Assembly: GCA_029251085.1 (NCBI GenBank)
Contig: JAQXDZ010000050.1
Location: forward strand, 1 to 64,000
Source of the DNA: Mariniblastus sp.
Lineage (GTDB): Bacteria; Planctomycetota; Planctomycetia; Pirellulales; Pirellulaceae
DNA: 64,000 bases
Direction: 5' to 3'
Below, piece after piece: positions 28,363 through 39,099 of the stretch. The notes beneath the pieces are model-generated. The model saw nothing but the letters and a program-made list of their open reading frames with translations. It did not search any database and was not told the origin of the DNA. The number at the start of each line of letters is the position of its first letter. Positions within the stretch are counted from its first letter, which is position 1. The position numbers and the translations under genes are program-made.

Positions 28363-31300
28363 ATGAAGCTTACTGATCTTTTCATTCAGGGCACTCGCCA
28401 GCGGCAGGATATAAAGCTTGGGCCATTCTCCGATGGAGTTTCGGTAATCAGTGGTGATTCCGGGGCGGGAAGAACAAGTGTTCTGGAGTTTTTTCGAGAC
28501 GCATGTCTTGGGCTTAAAGCTGATTTTGATCCCTATGGAACTTATAACCAGGCCGGAAGTCTCGGGCTTCAATTTGCATCAATCTCCTGTGAGTTAAATC
28601 GCGGTCAGGAATCTCGAACGCTGATTAAGCGTCGATTTAGTGGTGGCGAGGCAGAACACTGGAATGCTGATGCTTTGGCAGACTACTTGGCTCCCGTCGA
28701 TTCTGAGCTGTTTGATTCTGTATTCTGTGTAAGTTTTCTTGAAACCGCTGCTAATGCACGCAGGCTTGCCGGTGCCTTACATCGTCAATTAGGCGTGCCA
28801 GTCGGTAGGAGTTCGATGGTTGAGCGGGAGACTGTGCTCAAAAGAGAGCGGGACTCGCAAATGCGATTAGAGCAACTGGCCGTTCTCCGAAAGCGAATAG
28901 AAACGCTCGGCTTAGAGCGTCGTGAAATGCTGGACAGTTCAAATCGAGATCAAAGACAGCAATCGACTGAATTGAGTTTGGTGGAATTAGAAATTAACAA
29001 TGTTGTTGCTGCGATAAATGAAATTGGGCAACAGCAAGCTGGCGTGGTTAGTGAGTGTAATAATTACGAGACGCCCGCGGATTTGAATCCAATTCAAACC
29101 TCCAGTTCGAAGGTTGAATTAACCGCTGACGGTCACGAGCTATCATCTCTGTATGCCCGCCTTGACCATGTTGAGGGGCAGATCCATCGTTGGCGAAAAT
29201 TTCAGCTAAGCGTTCAAGAGCAGCGAGTCCAAATTCGTGATGAAATGGCGGTTTGGAATGGGTTGACGCTTGATTCAGAGGAGCATCCCTATCATCATTC
29301 TCGAGAAATTTTAGTCTCCTTAGAAAACAAGGTAGACGAAGTTGATCGCAATGCGAAACATTGGGGGGATGCGGCGGCGGCTCGGGTCGACACCGCCAGT
29401 ATGGCGCGAACTGTTGGTGCTATTTGCAATAGTATGCGTGAAGATCTGTACGGATTGTGTGACGAACTGGCACATCAGTACAAGCATATGCGACACAAAT
29501 CTGCGGCCGCTGAATTAAGGCAGTTGCGGGCACTCTACAACGAAATTGGTTCGAATTTGCAGAAGTTGTCTCTCGAAAGGAAATCCATTGCGGCACTCGT
29601 GAGAGAGTCGGATGTTTTCGGGGCAAATTTGATTTCATTAAACGAAACCAGTTTTCTGGTATCTGCGCGAGCATTGGGCTATGAGAAAGCTCGTGATCGG
29701 TATTTTGCAGAGACAGCGGCAAAAGCGAACAGTGCAGGGGAGGTCGCAGATGATTTTCAGAAACGCCTAACCGCAATAGACCGGCGTCGAACAGAATTAC
29801 TAGCAAGTGCTCGTTCTTTGGAGACTGAGTTAGAGCTCTTGCGTCAAAGGCATTTGTCTTTGCTGGAACAGCGTTCGGCGTTGGTCGAGTTGGAGAAACC
29901 TTTGAACTGGACTGCGAAGGTCAAAGAGATTGACCAAAAGTTAATTTCCTTAAGGTATCAATGCGAGGCTCTCAATAGTCAAAGTGAGATTGAGTTACCG
30001 GCGGCCAATCCGATTGTCGAAGTGGCCAGTCTTGCAATGGAGCGTTTGACGGGAGGGGAGTTTGATGCAATTTGGTTGGGATGTTCACTCCAATCTGAGA
30101 GGACCAGTGAGAATGCCGCTGCTGCGGTCGAATTGATCGTGAGAAATCGACTGGGCCATGAGGTTGAGTTTTCACAATTATCTTCAGTGCTTCAAAATCG
30201 AATTTATTTAGCTCTTGTTTTGGGAGTCAAGAACCACTTGCGTGAGAACGGAATTGAGATTCCAACGTTTATCGATCACGCTTTTGCTCACCTCTCCGAC
30301 AACGATATTCATCGATTGCTTGAACAAGTTGAAAGCATGGCGGGAGCGGGGCATCAAGTGATACTATTGGGTCGCCCCCTAAATAATATTGCTTTGCAAC
30401 CGTCGCAGGTCTTCGAGATTCCGACGACAACACAGGTCGCTGAGGTTTTTGCTGCGGGGCCGAGCGTTGCGATTGTTACCGAACCCGAGTGGCGTCCGGA
30501 AGATTTTGTGGCGACTGAAGTTTATGCAGCTGGGTTTCTACCCCGCCCGTACCCGCTCTCAAAGTACCCTCGGTCTCAAGCTCAGTGGGCAATTGAGGAA
30601 GATGATTCAATCGTAAGTCTGCCATTTCCAGTTTCCGGCCAAAAGCAAATTTCTGCTCAGGAAGCCAATGCGTCAGTAACTCCCCAAAATCAACCTGCGG
30701 TTTCCTCGGTATCGGTCAGTATGATTGGCGACCGACTCGGGTATGTTTCTAGAATCGATGAGACAACTGAGTTAGATCGGCTTGGGTTTTTCGATACTAA
30801 GCAATTAAGACTGTTTCACGATCAAGGAATTGAAAGTGTTGGCGATCTGTTGGTGGTAGACGGGGACGTGGTGGGAGAGCTCAATCTCCACTCAGAGCAA
30901 CTTGACCGCTGGCAGGCTCAGTTGTGGCTTTTGATGCATGTTCCCGGGCTTAGGACACCTGATGCAAAGGTTCTGGTCGCTTGTGGGATTACAGATCCAG
31001 AGCATTTGGACACCTCATTCCCGCAACAGATTTTAGAACGAATCGATCGTTTTTTCTCAACCAGCGAAGGTCGTCATTTTGGAGTCAATCGAGAATCGAT
31101 AACGCTCGATCGAATCAACGGTTGGTATCGGTCACTTGAGCGCGTTCGGGTGAAGCCCGAAAGTTCTGAACCTCAGGAACTCAAGATTCGTCCTGGTGGG
31201 GATTCATTGAGCGAGGGGCGCAAGCCGGGGAGTCGCAAACCGTATCAAAGGACCGCACGTGGTTATCAAGCCCGGGATTTCGCACCCGAAGGGAATGTGA

Positions 31301-31938
31301 TCAAGTCAAATCGGGCTTCAAAAACGGCGCGACTTGCAAAGACCAATAGCCAGCCTATGCTGGCTCGCCCGCCTCGAATGCATTCTAACGTCGCAGTAGC
31401 TCAGGTCGCACCTAGCCTTCCGCCAGTGCCAGCTCAGGAAGATACTGAAGTTGCCAGTAGTAAGCCACCAGGGAAAAAGAAAAAAGCAAAATCTACCGCT
31501 CTAAAATTCTATCTTGATTTAAGTGATCATGTCGAAGCGGCTCCATCGATTGGCCCAAAAACAGCGGAGAGGTTTGAGGAAATTGGGATCAGTACTGTGG
31601 CTGAATTTTTAAAACACACTGCAGAGTCGATGGAGGCAAAGCTAGCCTACAAACGAATCTCAGAGAAAATCATTCGGGTTTGGCAACATCAAGCGAGGTT
31701 GGTTTGTCGCATTCCAAATTTGCGAGGCCATGATTCACAACTGCTTGTCGCGTGTGGCATTACCGAGCCGGAAACTTTGGCGACTATGCAGCCACAGGCA
31801 CTCTACGAGATCATCGCCCCGTTTGCCGAAACCAAAGAAGGCCAGAAAATCATTCGCAATGGTAAAAACCCAGACTTGGAAGAGGTCAGCAATTGGATCA
31901 CCTGGGCTTCCAACTTTCGTTCACTTCAGGCTGCCTAG
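28363..31938 (+). CDS. SMC/YhaN-like coiled-coil protein with degenerate ATPase motifs and two C-terminal DUF4332-like (helix-hairpin-helix type) modules
   Basis: N-terminus FSDGVSVISGDSGAGRTSVLEFFRD; coiled-coil middle; FSQLSSVLQNRIYLALVLG and PTFIDHAFAHLSD; repeated 'KVLVACGITDPEHLD' / 'QLLVACGITEPETLA' modules. Confidence 0.8.
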   Translation: MKLTDLFIQGTRQRQDIKLGPFSDGVSVISGDSGAGRTSVLEFFRDACLGLKADFDPYGTYNQAGSLGLQFASISCELNRGQESRTLIKRRFSGGEAEHWNADALADYLAPVDSELFDSVFCVSFLETAANARRLAGALHRQLGVPVGRSSMVERETVLKRERDSQMRLEQLAVLRKRIETLGLERREMLDSSNRDQRQQSTELSLVELEINNVVAAINEIGQQQAGVVSECNNYETPADLNPIQTSSSKVELTADGHELSSLYARLDHVEGQIHRWRKFQLSVQEQRVQIRDEMAVWNGLTLDSEEHPYHHSREILVSLENKVDEVDRNAKHWGDAAAARVDTASMARTVGAICNSMREDLYGLCDELAHQYKHMRHKSAAAELRQLRALYNEIGSNLQKLSLERKSIAALVRESDVFGANLISLNETSFLVSARALGYEKARDRYFAETAAKANSAGEVADDFQKRLTAIDRRRTELLASARSLETELELLRQRHLSLLEQRSALVELEKPLNWTAKVKEIDQKLISLRYQCEALNSQSEIELPAANPIVEVASLAMERLTGGEFDAIWLGCSLQSERTSENAAAAVELIVRNRLGHEVEFSQLSSVLQNRIYLALVLGVKNHLRENGIEIPTFIDHAFAHLSDNDIHRLLEQVESMAGAGHQVILLGRPLNNIALQPSQVFEIPTTTQVAEVFAAGPSVAIVTEPEWRPEDFVATEVYAAGFLPRPYPLSKYPRSQAQWAIEEDDSIVSLPFPVSGQKQISAQEANASVTPQNQPAVSSVSVSMIGDRLGYVSRIDETTELDRLGFFDTKQLRLFHDQGIESVGDLLVVDGDVVGELNLHSEQLDRWQAQLWLLMHVPGLRTPDAKVLVACGITDPEHLDTSFPQQILERIDRFFSTSEGRHFGVNRESITLDRINGWYRSLERVRVKPESSEPQELKIRPGGDSLSEGRKPGSRKPYQRTARGYQARDFAPEGNVIKSNRASKTARLAKTNSQPMLARPPRMHSNVAVAQVAPSLPPVPAQEDTEVASSKPPGKKKKAKSTALKFYLDLSDHVEAAPSIGPKTAERFEEIGISTVAEFLKHTAESMEAKLAYKRISEKIIRVWQHQARLVCRIPNLRGHDSQLLVACGITEPETLATMQPQALYEIIAPFAETKEGQKIIRNGKNPDLEEVSNWITWASNFRSLQAA

Positions 31939-31975
31939 ATCTTTCTCAAGCTCAAGTCCGGTAGATGGCAACTAC

Positions 31976-33571
31976 TTAAACCAGAGGTCCGGCGTTGAGT
32001 ACTTCGTCGGAGGCTTTGTCGGCGTATGCGGTAAAGTTGTCGCGGAACTTTGTCGCGAGTAACTTAGCCGTTTCTTCAAACGCGATGGAGTCCGCCCAAG
32101 TTCCCCGTGGCTGAAGAATTTTCCCGGGAACGCCAACGCATGATTTCGGGACTCGCAGTCCGAAAATTGGATCTGTTGTGTAATCAGCAATCGCGAGCGA
32201 GCCGTTGTGAATCGCATCGATAATCGCACGTGTGTACTGAAGGCTGATTCGTGAACCGACTCCAAATGAGCCTCCACTCCAACCCGTGTTCACCAACCAC
32301 GCAGAAGTTCCGTGGAGCTGCATTTGTTCGGCTAATAAAGTGGCGTATTTGGTTGGGTGCCAGACTAAAAAGGCAGCGCCAAAGCAGGCGGAAAATGTTG
32401 CTTCCGGATCTTTGACGCCGACTTCGGTTCCCGCGACCTTGGCAGTGTACCCGCTGATAAAGTGATACATCGCCTGAGCAGAGGTTAGTTTGCTCACTGG
32501 CGGAAGGACGCCAAAGGCATCGCAAGTCAAAAATACAATGTTCTTTGGGGAGTCGGTAATACAAGGGATTCTGGCGTTGTCGATGTATTCGATTGGGTAA
32601 GAACAACGTGTATTTTGGGTTAACGATACATCGTTGTAGTTGACCTCGTGGGTGAGTGGGTCCTGAACCGTGTTTTCAAGCACTGATCCATAGCGGATCG
32701 CGTCAAAAATTTGAGGCTCCTTCTCTTGCGAGAGGTTAATGCATTTTGCATAACAACCTCCCTCAATATTGAAGACTCCATCGTCGTTCCAGCAGTGCTC
32801 GTCGTCTCCAATGAGCGGGCGTGACGGATCAGCAGAGAGTGTTGTTTTTCCAGTTCCCGAAAGCCCAAAGAACAAGGAGACATCATGTTTTTCACCAACG
32901 TTGCATGAGCAATGCATCGATAAAATATCCCGTTTGGGCATAAGGTAATTCATGATCGTGAAAACGCCTTTTTTCATCTCACCGGCGTATTCAGTTCCTA
33001 AAATTACCATCTCACCGCGATCGAAGTTGATCGAAACCGACGTCGTGGAATCGACGCCTTCAATCGAGGTGTCGGCAGAGGTTTGGCCGGCGTTATAGAT
33101 AACGTAATCAGGCTCGCCGAAGTCAGCCAATTCCTCAGCGGTCGGTCGAATCAGCATGTTGTGCATGAACAGTGCGTGATAGGCGCGGGAGCAGATAATG
33201 CGAATCTTGAGGCGGCAGTTGGGATCCCAGCCGGCAAAGGCGTCGAGAACGTAAAATTGAGGGCAAGTGTCGAGGAAATCGATCGCCTGTTGTTTTACTT
33301 TTGTAAAAGATTCCTCGGGCATGGGAATGTTAATTTCACCCCACCAGACATCGTCATTGATGCTCTCTTGCTGCACAATTCGTTTGTCTTTCGGGCTTCG
33401 ACCCGTTTTATCTCCCGAGTTAGAAGAGAGCCCACCGGTACTGGTAATCGTTCCCTGATCGAACTTAATGGCCTCTTCGTAAAGACGGGCAGGGGCTGTA
33501 TTTCGTAAAATGCCCTCTGGGAATTTAGGTAGACTAAGTGAAGCAATTTTTGATTGGTTCGGTGTGGCCAT
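31976..33571 (-). CDS. pckA: Phosphoenolpyruvate carboxykinase (ATP)
   Basis: SLFFGLSGTGKTTLSADPSRPLIGDDEHCWNDDGVFNIEGGCYAKCINL; start ATG 33571. Confidence 0.96.
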   Translation of the reverse strand: MATPNQSKIASLSLPKFPEGILRNTAPARLYEEAIKFDQGTITSTGGLSSNSGDKTGRSPKDKRIVQQESINDDVWWGEINIPMPEESFTKVKQQAIDFLDTCPQFYVLDAFAGWDPNCRLKIRIICSRAYHALFMHNMLIRPTAEELADFGEPDYVIYNAGQTSADTSIEGVDSTTSVSINFDRGEMVILGTEYAGEMKKGVFTIMNYLMPKRDILSMHCSCNVGEKHDVSLFFGLSGTGKTTLSADPSRPLIGDDEHCWNDDGVFNIEGGCYAKCINLSQEKEPQIFDAIRYGSVLENTVQDPLTHEVNYNDVSLTQNTRCSYPIEYIDNARIPCITDSPKNIVFLTCDAFGVLPPVSKLTSAQAMYHFISGYTAKVAGTEVGVKDPEATFSACFGAAFLVWHPTKYATLLAEQMQLHGTSAWLVNTGWSGGSFGVGSRISLQYTRAIIDAIHNGSLAIADYTTDPIFGLRVPKSCVGVPGKILQPRGTWADSIAFEETAKLLATKFRDNFTAYADKASDEVLNAGPLV

Positions 33572-33931
33572 GTGATCGTTCCTGCGTGGACCGGAAACGG
33601 GAGGCTTGATGGAAGAAAACAATGTTGCTGCGGAAAAAAATTCAGCAGAATGTTTTCTTGGAAGCTCCCTAATTGAGTCCATTTCAGTTAATGTTTTTGG
33701 TTAAGTATTCAGGTTAACTATCTTATTGATTCTGTCAAAGCCAACTCGTGGGCCGAACCCTCATATTTTGCTGAAGCCAATGCAATCCGCGAGGTTCCTG
33801 GGGGAACTTCCATATGTTGAATGATTTTTCCCGCCGGTCGACGTTTCACTGTAGGATTAGCTTGGTCAACCAAGGTGCTTTCTCAAAAACCGGTTGGCAG
33901 TTTCGAATTTTTATGAAGGAAGAAAAACGGT

Positions 33932-34816
33932 ATGTCCTCCACTCCAGGTGAGCGGTTTCGAACGGCGATGGCTGAAGAAAATCCGCTGCAAATACCCGGC
34001 ACAATTAACGCCTACACGGCTTTACTTGCTCAGCGGGAAGGTTACCGCGCAATTTATCTTTCCGGAGCCGGTGTTGCGAATGCTTCCTACGGGATGCCAG
34101 ACTTGGGAATGACATCCATGTCGGATGTTCTTATCGATATTGAGAGAATCACTTCGGCCTGCCCGTTGCCGTTATTGGTTGATGCGGATACTGGCTGGGG
34201 ACACTCATTGTGTATCGCCAGAACCATTCAAGCGTTTATCAAAGCGGGTGCTGCAGCGGTCCACATCGAAGACCAGCAGGCGGCTAAACGTTGTGGACAT
34301 CGTCCTAATAAATCGATGGTGAGTGCGGGGGAGATGGTGGATCGATTACATGCCGCCGTTGACGCTCGAACAGATGAATCGTTTGTGATCATGGCTCGCA
34401 CTGACGCTTTAGCGGAGGAGGGGTTGGAGCAATCAATTGAACGCTGCCAGCGGTATATCGAAGCCGGGGCCGATGTGATTTTCGCCGAGGCGATCACTGA
34501 TGCTGAGCATTACCGATTTTTTACACAATCGCTAAGCGTGCCTGTGCTTGCGAATATGACCGAGTTTGGGATGAGTCCGTTGATGACGGTCGAGCATCTT
34601 TCAAAAGTGGGGGTGGAGTTGGTACTCTATCCGTTGGCGGCGTTTCGAATGATGAGCCAAGCGGCTGGAACGGCTTACGGGACGATTCGGAAGACAGGTA
34701 CGCAAAGCAGTATTCTAGATCAGATGCAAACTAGAGAAGAACTTTATGAAGTGCTTGATTACCACGCGTACGAGCAAAAAATCGACGACCTATTAAATAA
34801 GGCTGATGCAGAATGA
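33932..34816 (+). CDS. prpB: Isocitrate lyase/PEP mutase family, likely methylisocitrate lyase
   Basis: [67 protein letters not shown]. Confidence 0.9.
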   Translation: MSSTPGERFRTAMAEENPLQIPGTINAYTALLAQREGYRAIYLSGAGVANASYGMPDLGMTSMSDVLIDIERITSACPLPLLVDADTGWGHSLCIARTIQAFIKAGAAAVHIEDQQAAKRCGHRPNKSMVSAGEMVDRLHAAVDARTDESFVIMARTDALAEEGLEQSIERCQRYIEAGADVIFAEAITDAEHYRFFTQSLSVPVLANMTEFGMSPLMTVEHLSKVGVELVLYPLAAFRMMSQAAGTAYGTIRKTGTQSSILDQMQTREELYEVLDYHAYEQKIDDLLNKADAE

Positions 34817-35955
34817 CAGTTAAGAAAAAAACAGGTGGACTTGCAGGTGTTGTTGCTGGTGAGACTGCTATCGCAACAGTTGGAAAAGAAGGCAAGGGAT
34901 TGAATTATCGTGGTTACTCAATTCATGACCTCGCGGAGCATGCAACATTTGAAGAAGTTGCATTCTTGCTGCTTTATGGTCACCTTCCCCTCCGGAAAGA
35001 GTTGGACAGCTTTACTGCAAGGTTAGTCGGCGGACGCCAGTTACCTGACGCGTTGTGCCAAACGTTGCGTGCGATCCCTGCAGACGCCCATCCCATGGAC
35101 GTTCTTCGCACGGGTTGTTCGATGCTGGGGGTCTTGGAACCTGAGACGTCGTTTGACCAGCAAGAGCAAAAGGCAGAGCGTCTGTTGGCCTGTTTACCGT
35201 CGATGTTGGTATATTGGTACCGTTTTGCGCAAGACGGATCTGAGATCGACTTCGATTCGACCGAATCAAGTATTGCCGGGTATTTTTTGGAGAAAATGCA
35301 CGATGCTACGCCATCGGATCTTCATCGTCGCGTGATGGATGTGTCGCTTGTGCTTTATGCTGAGCACGAATTTAATGCATCTACTTTTACCGCTCGGGTC
35401 TGCACGGCGACGCTTTCTGATTTGTTTTCTGCAATTACCGGGGCAATCGGGACATTGCGAGGGCCACTGCACGGGGGAGCCAACGAGGCGGCGATGGAGT
35501 TGATTGAAAAATTTCAAACGCCGGAGGAGGCCGAAGCCGGCATTATGGAAATGTTATCGAGCAAAGCTTTGATTATGGGTTTTGGTCACCGCGTTTACTC
35601 GATTGCAGATCCCCGCAATGAAGTGATTAAAGGCTGGGCAAAGCAGCTTTCAGAAGCTAACGGAGATACCGTGCTGTATCCTGTTTCTGAGCGAATTGAG
35701 CAGGTGATGTGGCGGGAGAAAAAGCTGTTTCCCAATCTCGATTTTTATAGCGCGTCGGTTTACCACTTCCTTGGAATACCGACTGAGATGTTTACCCCGA
35801 TTTTTGTTCTTTCGAGAGTCTCAGGTTGGGCCGCACATGTTTTTGAACAGCGTTCCAACAATCGTCTTATCCGTCCGGGAGCCGAATATATTGGTCCCGA
35901 TCAGCTTGATTTCGTAGCAATTGACGACCGCGAGGCAGCGATAGATTCCGTGTAA
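34813..35955 (+). CDS. prpC: Citrate synthase family, likely 2-methylcitrate synthase
   Basis: [75 protein letters not shown]; 4-bp overlap with prpB-like gene. Confidence 0.88.
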   Translation: MTVKKKTGGLAGVVAGETAIATVGKEGKGLNYRGYSIHDLAEHATFEEVAFLLLYGHLPLRKELDSFTARLVGGRQLPDALCQTLRAIPADAHPMDVLRTGCSMLGVLEPETSFDQQEQKAERLLACLPSMLVYWYRFAQDGSEIDFDSTESSIAGYFLEKMHDATPSDLHRRVMDVSLVLYAEHEFNASTFTARVCTATLSDLFSAITGAIGTLRGPLHGGANEAAMELIEKFQTPEEAEAGIMEMLSSKALIMGFGHRVYSIADPRNEVIKGWAKQLSEANGDTVLYPVSERIEQVMWREKKLFPNLDFYSASVYHFLGIPTEMFTPIFVLSRVSGWAAHVFEQRSNNRLIRPGAEYIGPDQLDFVAIDDREAAIDSV

Positions 35956-35994
35956 TTAAGAGTGTGGATAAATTGGCATCGGCCCTTTGAGGTT

Positions 35995-36729
35995 TTACTC
36001 GGCCAATTGTGCCGCTGCTGATTGATCCACAAAGAAAAACAACTCCCCTTCCGGGATGATGTGAGAGGTGGGGTAGTCGCGATAGCTCCCCGATTTCTGC
36101 ATGATTTCAGCCAGAATCGGGGCTTTGCTTTCACCGGTGATCAGGAAGTATACGCAAGAACTCGCGTTGATGATCTGACCTGTGATGGTAATTCGTTTTT
36201 GCCCACTTTCCGGGTGAGTTGCAACCTCGCAGATCCGTTTCGATTCGAGAAAGCAAATTTCATGCGGAAAGATAGAAGCGGTGTGACCGTCGGCGCCCAT
36301 GCCCAAGATCATGATATCGAAGGTAGGGATGTTGTCACGGTTGTGGGGCAGAATGCGAGAGATTTCTGTTTCGTACCGAGTGGCCTCAGTGTTCGGTTCG
36401 TTTTCCCCTAGAACACGGTGGATGTTGGCGGAGGGGATCTTGATCTTTGACAAAAGTAAACGATTGGCTTCGCCATAGTTACTCTCCGCATCATCGGGGG
36501 CAACGCATCTTTCGTCTCCCCAGAAGAAATGGACTTTTGTCCAATCGACCGAGTCGGCGTGTTCTTCTGCAAGTACTTGAAATAATAGTTTCGGTGTACT
36601 GCCTCCAGAGAGCGAGACGGTGATCAAGTCTTGGCTGGCAGTCAAGGTGTGGAGTTTAGCCACAAATTCGCTGGCGAAGGATCGAGCGACTTCGGGGTTG
36701 TCGGAGTATTTTTTGATGACGGGATTCAC
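35995..36729 (-). CDS. pgl: 6-phosphogluconolactonase
   Basis: VSLSGGSTPKLLFQVLAEE, VHFFWGDERCVAPDDAESNYGEANRLLLSKI, MILGMGADGHTASIFP; GTG start. Confidence 0.94.
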   Translation of the reverse strand: MNPVIKKYSDNPEVARSFASEFVAKLHTLTASQDLITVSLSGGSTPKLLFQVLAEEHADSVDWTKVHFFWGDERCVAPDDAESNYGEANRLLLSKIKIPSANIHRVLGENEPNTEATRYETEISRILPHNRDNIPTFDIMILGMGADGHTASIFPHEICFLESKRICEVATHPESGQKRITITGQIINASSCVYFLITGESKAPILAEIMQKSGSYRDYPTSHIIPEGELFFFVDQSAAAQLAE

Positions 36730-36780
36730 GGTAGAGGTCCGTAGTTGGGTGCGAAATGGATAGGTTTATAATTATGTAGG

Positions 36781-37593
36781 TTAATGATTAGCAAACAGGT
36801 GACGAAATGTTTTGGGGATTTTCTTTCGTTCACCAGAAGCGAACCGCACCGGTTTTTGATCGTTGAAGTTATACGTGTCCTGAAACCATGGACGACTGTA
36901 AACGAGGTATAAAATGGGGCGAGCGTAATTGGCATTGTTCGCCATGCCGCCGTGGATCACACGGTAGTCCATCAGATAAGCATCGCCACGGTGGGGTAGC
37001 GGCGTGCTTGCTTGAGGCCATTGGGGATCCTCGGACAATGCTTGAAGTTCTTGCCGGGCAGTCGCTCGTCGATGGCTACCTTCCCAAATTGCGGTGGAGC
37101 CTGTTTCGTGGGTGATATCAACTAAGGGGATGACAACCGTGAGGGCATAGGGAGGGGTTTTGCTGCATGCTTCGGGAGACTCGAACAGAGGTGGGTGGTC
37201 AAAATGAACGGGTTGGTGGTCTGCGCCCGGGAAGCTGAGAACCGATCCAAAACTTGAGATCACACACTGGTTTCCTAAAATCGATTGCACAAGTGGAAGC
37301 AAAAGCGAGTTGGCGTATAGACGCGGATCGTTAAACGGCGGTTCAAGTTTAATGGAAATCATGAAACGCTGATCGCCAACGACTGCGTGTTTCTTCCTTA
37401 ATTTCTTGAGAGGTTGATCGGTGTATTTTTGTTGATAGGCCTGAGCTAGTTCGTGAATGAAAGAGGGCGGGATTGCATTTTTTAACCACAAAGCTCCATG
37501 CTCGAGGAATAAATCCTTCGCTTGCTCACGGGTGTTTTCGAGCAATCGTTGTGCGTGTTGTTCTGGCGTCGAAACGTCGATTATTGAATTCAT
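36781..37593 (-). CDS. Phytanoyl-CoA dioxygenase family protein
   Basis: HQPVHFDHPPLF...ALTVVIPLVDITHETGSTAIWEGSHR...GDAYLMDYRVIHGGMANNANYARPILYLVYSRPW: HxD...H/R facial-triad pattern; start ATG 37593. Confidence 0.85.
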   Translation of the reverse strand: MNSIIDVSTPEQHAQRLLENTREQAKDLFLEHGALWLKNAIPPSFIHELAQAYQQKYTDQPLKKLRKKHAVVGDQRFMISIKLEPPFNDPRLYANSLLLPLVQSILGNQCVISSFGSVLSFPGADHQPVHFDHPPLFESPEACSKTPPYALTVVIPLVDITHETGSTAIWEGSHRRATARQELQALSEDPQWPQASTPLPHRGDAYLMDYRVIHGGMANNANYARPILYLVYSRPWFQDTYNFNDQKPVRFASGERKKIPKTFRHLFANH

Positions 37594-37884
37594 AGTAATC
37601 AAATTCGGCCGGCACTTAGTCGATGGCGAGTTGTGCCCTATTCTACAGTCTTCGGAATTCACAGTCAGGTGTGTGCCGAGTAATTGTTTTCACCAAATAT
37701 TTTGAGATTTTAAAGCGGTTTATTAAACAGAATTCGTAGAAAGGTACGGACCACACGTTAGTTCTAGTGGCTCGGAATCATTTTTGTGAATTTGGTTTGC
37801 ATTCGAATCCAATTTTGGATTCATTTTGTACTACTGATTTGGTAGGCTTAACCGCTGACGTTTCGCCAAATACGAGGGTAATCG

Positions 37885-38301
37885 ATGTTGTTCGTGTATC
37901 GCTGTCGGGTTTTTATCCTGCTTGCTGCTGTCTTTTGCATCAGTGGATGTAATCCCCAATCCCCGACCGATGAAATTCAAGTTTGTTTTGATGAAGTTAG
38001 AGATGCTACAACTGCGTTTCATCAAAACATGGTTGAAATTACAGACGAGGCCTCGGCGGAGCGAATCTTGCCTGAGTTGAAGGCAAGTCATCTACGACTG
38101 GCGGAAGCCTATAACGCTCTCGACGAAGCGACGATGACGAGTTCTCGGGGTGCGCGTAAGATAATTTCCGACGTTGAGGATTACAAAAAGGAACAGAGAG
38201 AGTTATTGAAAATTCAATTCGAGCGTTTGAAAGAGGATGAATTTGTCAAAGCTGTCGTCGAGCCTTTTATGCGTCGGATCAATGCGTTTAAGATGAATTA
38301 A
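37885..38301 (+). CDS. Small hypothetical lipoprotein
   Basis: MLFVYRCRVFILLAAVFCISGCNPQSP lipobox; helical C-terminus. Confidence 0.7.
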   Translation: MLFVYRCRVFILLAAVFCISGCNPQSPTDEIQVCFDEVRDATTAFHQNMVEITDEASAERILPELKASHLRLAEAYNALDEATMTSSRGARKIISDVEDYKKEQRELLKIQFERLKEDEFVKAVVEPFMRRINAFKMN

Positions 38302-38475
38302 TATCGGTGGCACATCGTGTCTCTGTTTTCAAGTCGCTGTTACCAAGATCCAAATGTAGATTCAGAGATTCGTGAATTGAGCCGAAAGTGTCGCTCACTC
38401 CGCTATTTTATTTCGATGATCGGCGTTAAAATTCCTAACTTAACGAAGCATGGTTTTTGACGGAGTTATGTGTAA

Positions 38476-39069
38476 GTGAGTGGGATGCCTAACGCGACTG
38501 CCCAATTGGCGGAAATTGTAAAATTACTCGGCAGGCTTTGGTTGTTCGAAGTCAATCAATCAACTCTTGAGTCCATGTGTGGGCCGGAGTTCCGCGAGCC
38601 TTATGAATCTTTAGGCGGGGAACTACCTGACGTCGTTTCACCAGAACTGGTTGAACAGTTGGCAATTGAGTATTGCGAGCTATTGATCGGCCCCAAAGGT
38701 CATATCTCGCCAGTCCAGTCGATTTGGGTAGAAAATCAGTACCAGACGGATACTGCGGCGTCCATGAACCGGTTCTTTGATGTCTTGCCTGGCTATCGTC
38801 CGCAGTCTTCCTTGCAAGATCATCTTGGCGTTCAATTTGATTTCTTGAGTGAATTGATGCGTCTGGTGCGGGACCCGGAGCAAGGTGAGGTAGTGCGGGA
38901 GGTGATTCAGTGTTTTGTTGATGATCACTTGAGTTGGTCGTTGCCAATGTATGAAAAAATCGTTTCTCAAACGAATTCGTCGTTCTATCGGGGATTGGCA
39001 ATTGTCTCCGCTAATTTTGTCAAAGGCGTGTTGCCGCAATTAAATATGGTGTCCACCTCTGTGGACTAA
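38476..39069 (+). CDS. TorD/DmsD-family molecular chaperone-like protein
   Basis: LAIEYCELLIGPKGHISPVQSIWVENQYQTDTAASMNRFFDVLPGYRPQSSLQDHLGVQFDFLSELMRLV resembles TorD/NarJ-family helices; GTG start, alternative ATG 38485. Confidence 0.65.
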   Translation: MSGMPNATAQLAEIVKLLGRLWLFEVNQSTLESMCGPEFREPYESLGGELPDVVSPELVEQLAIEYCELLIGPKGHISPVQSIWVENQYQTDTAASMNRFFDVLPGYRPQSSLQDHLGVQFDFLSELMRLVRDPEQGEVVREVIQCFVDDHLSWSLPMYEKIVSQTNSSFYRGLAIVSANFVKGVLPQLNMVSTSVD

Positions 39070-39099
39070 TCTTTCAAGATTGTATTTCAGAGTAAAAAA

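Noticed and set aside
38552-39001. 149-aa minus-strand ORF (and 38680..39039)
   Set aside because: Antisense to the TorD-like CDS, whose frame has clear family resemblance.
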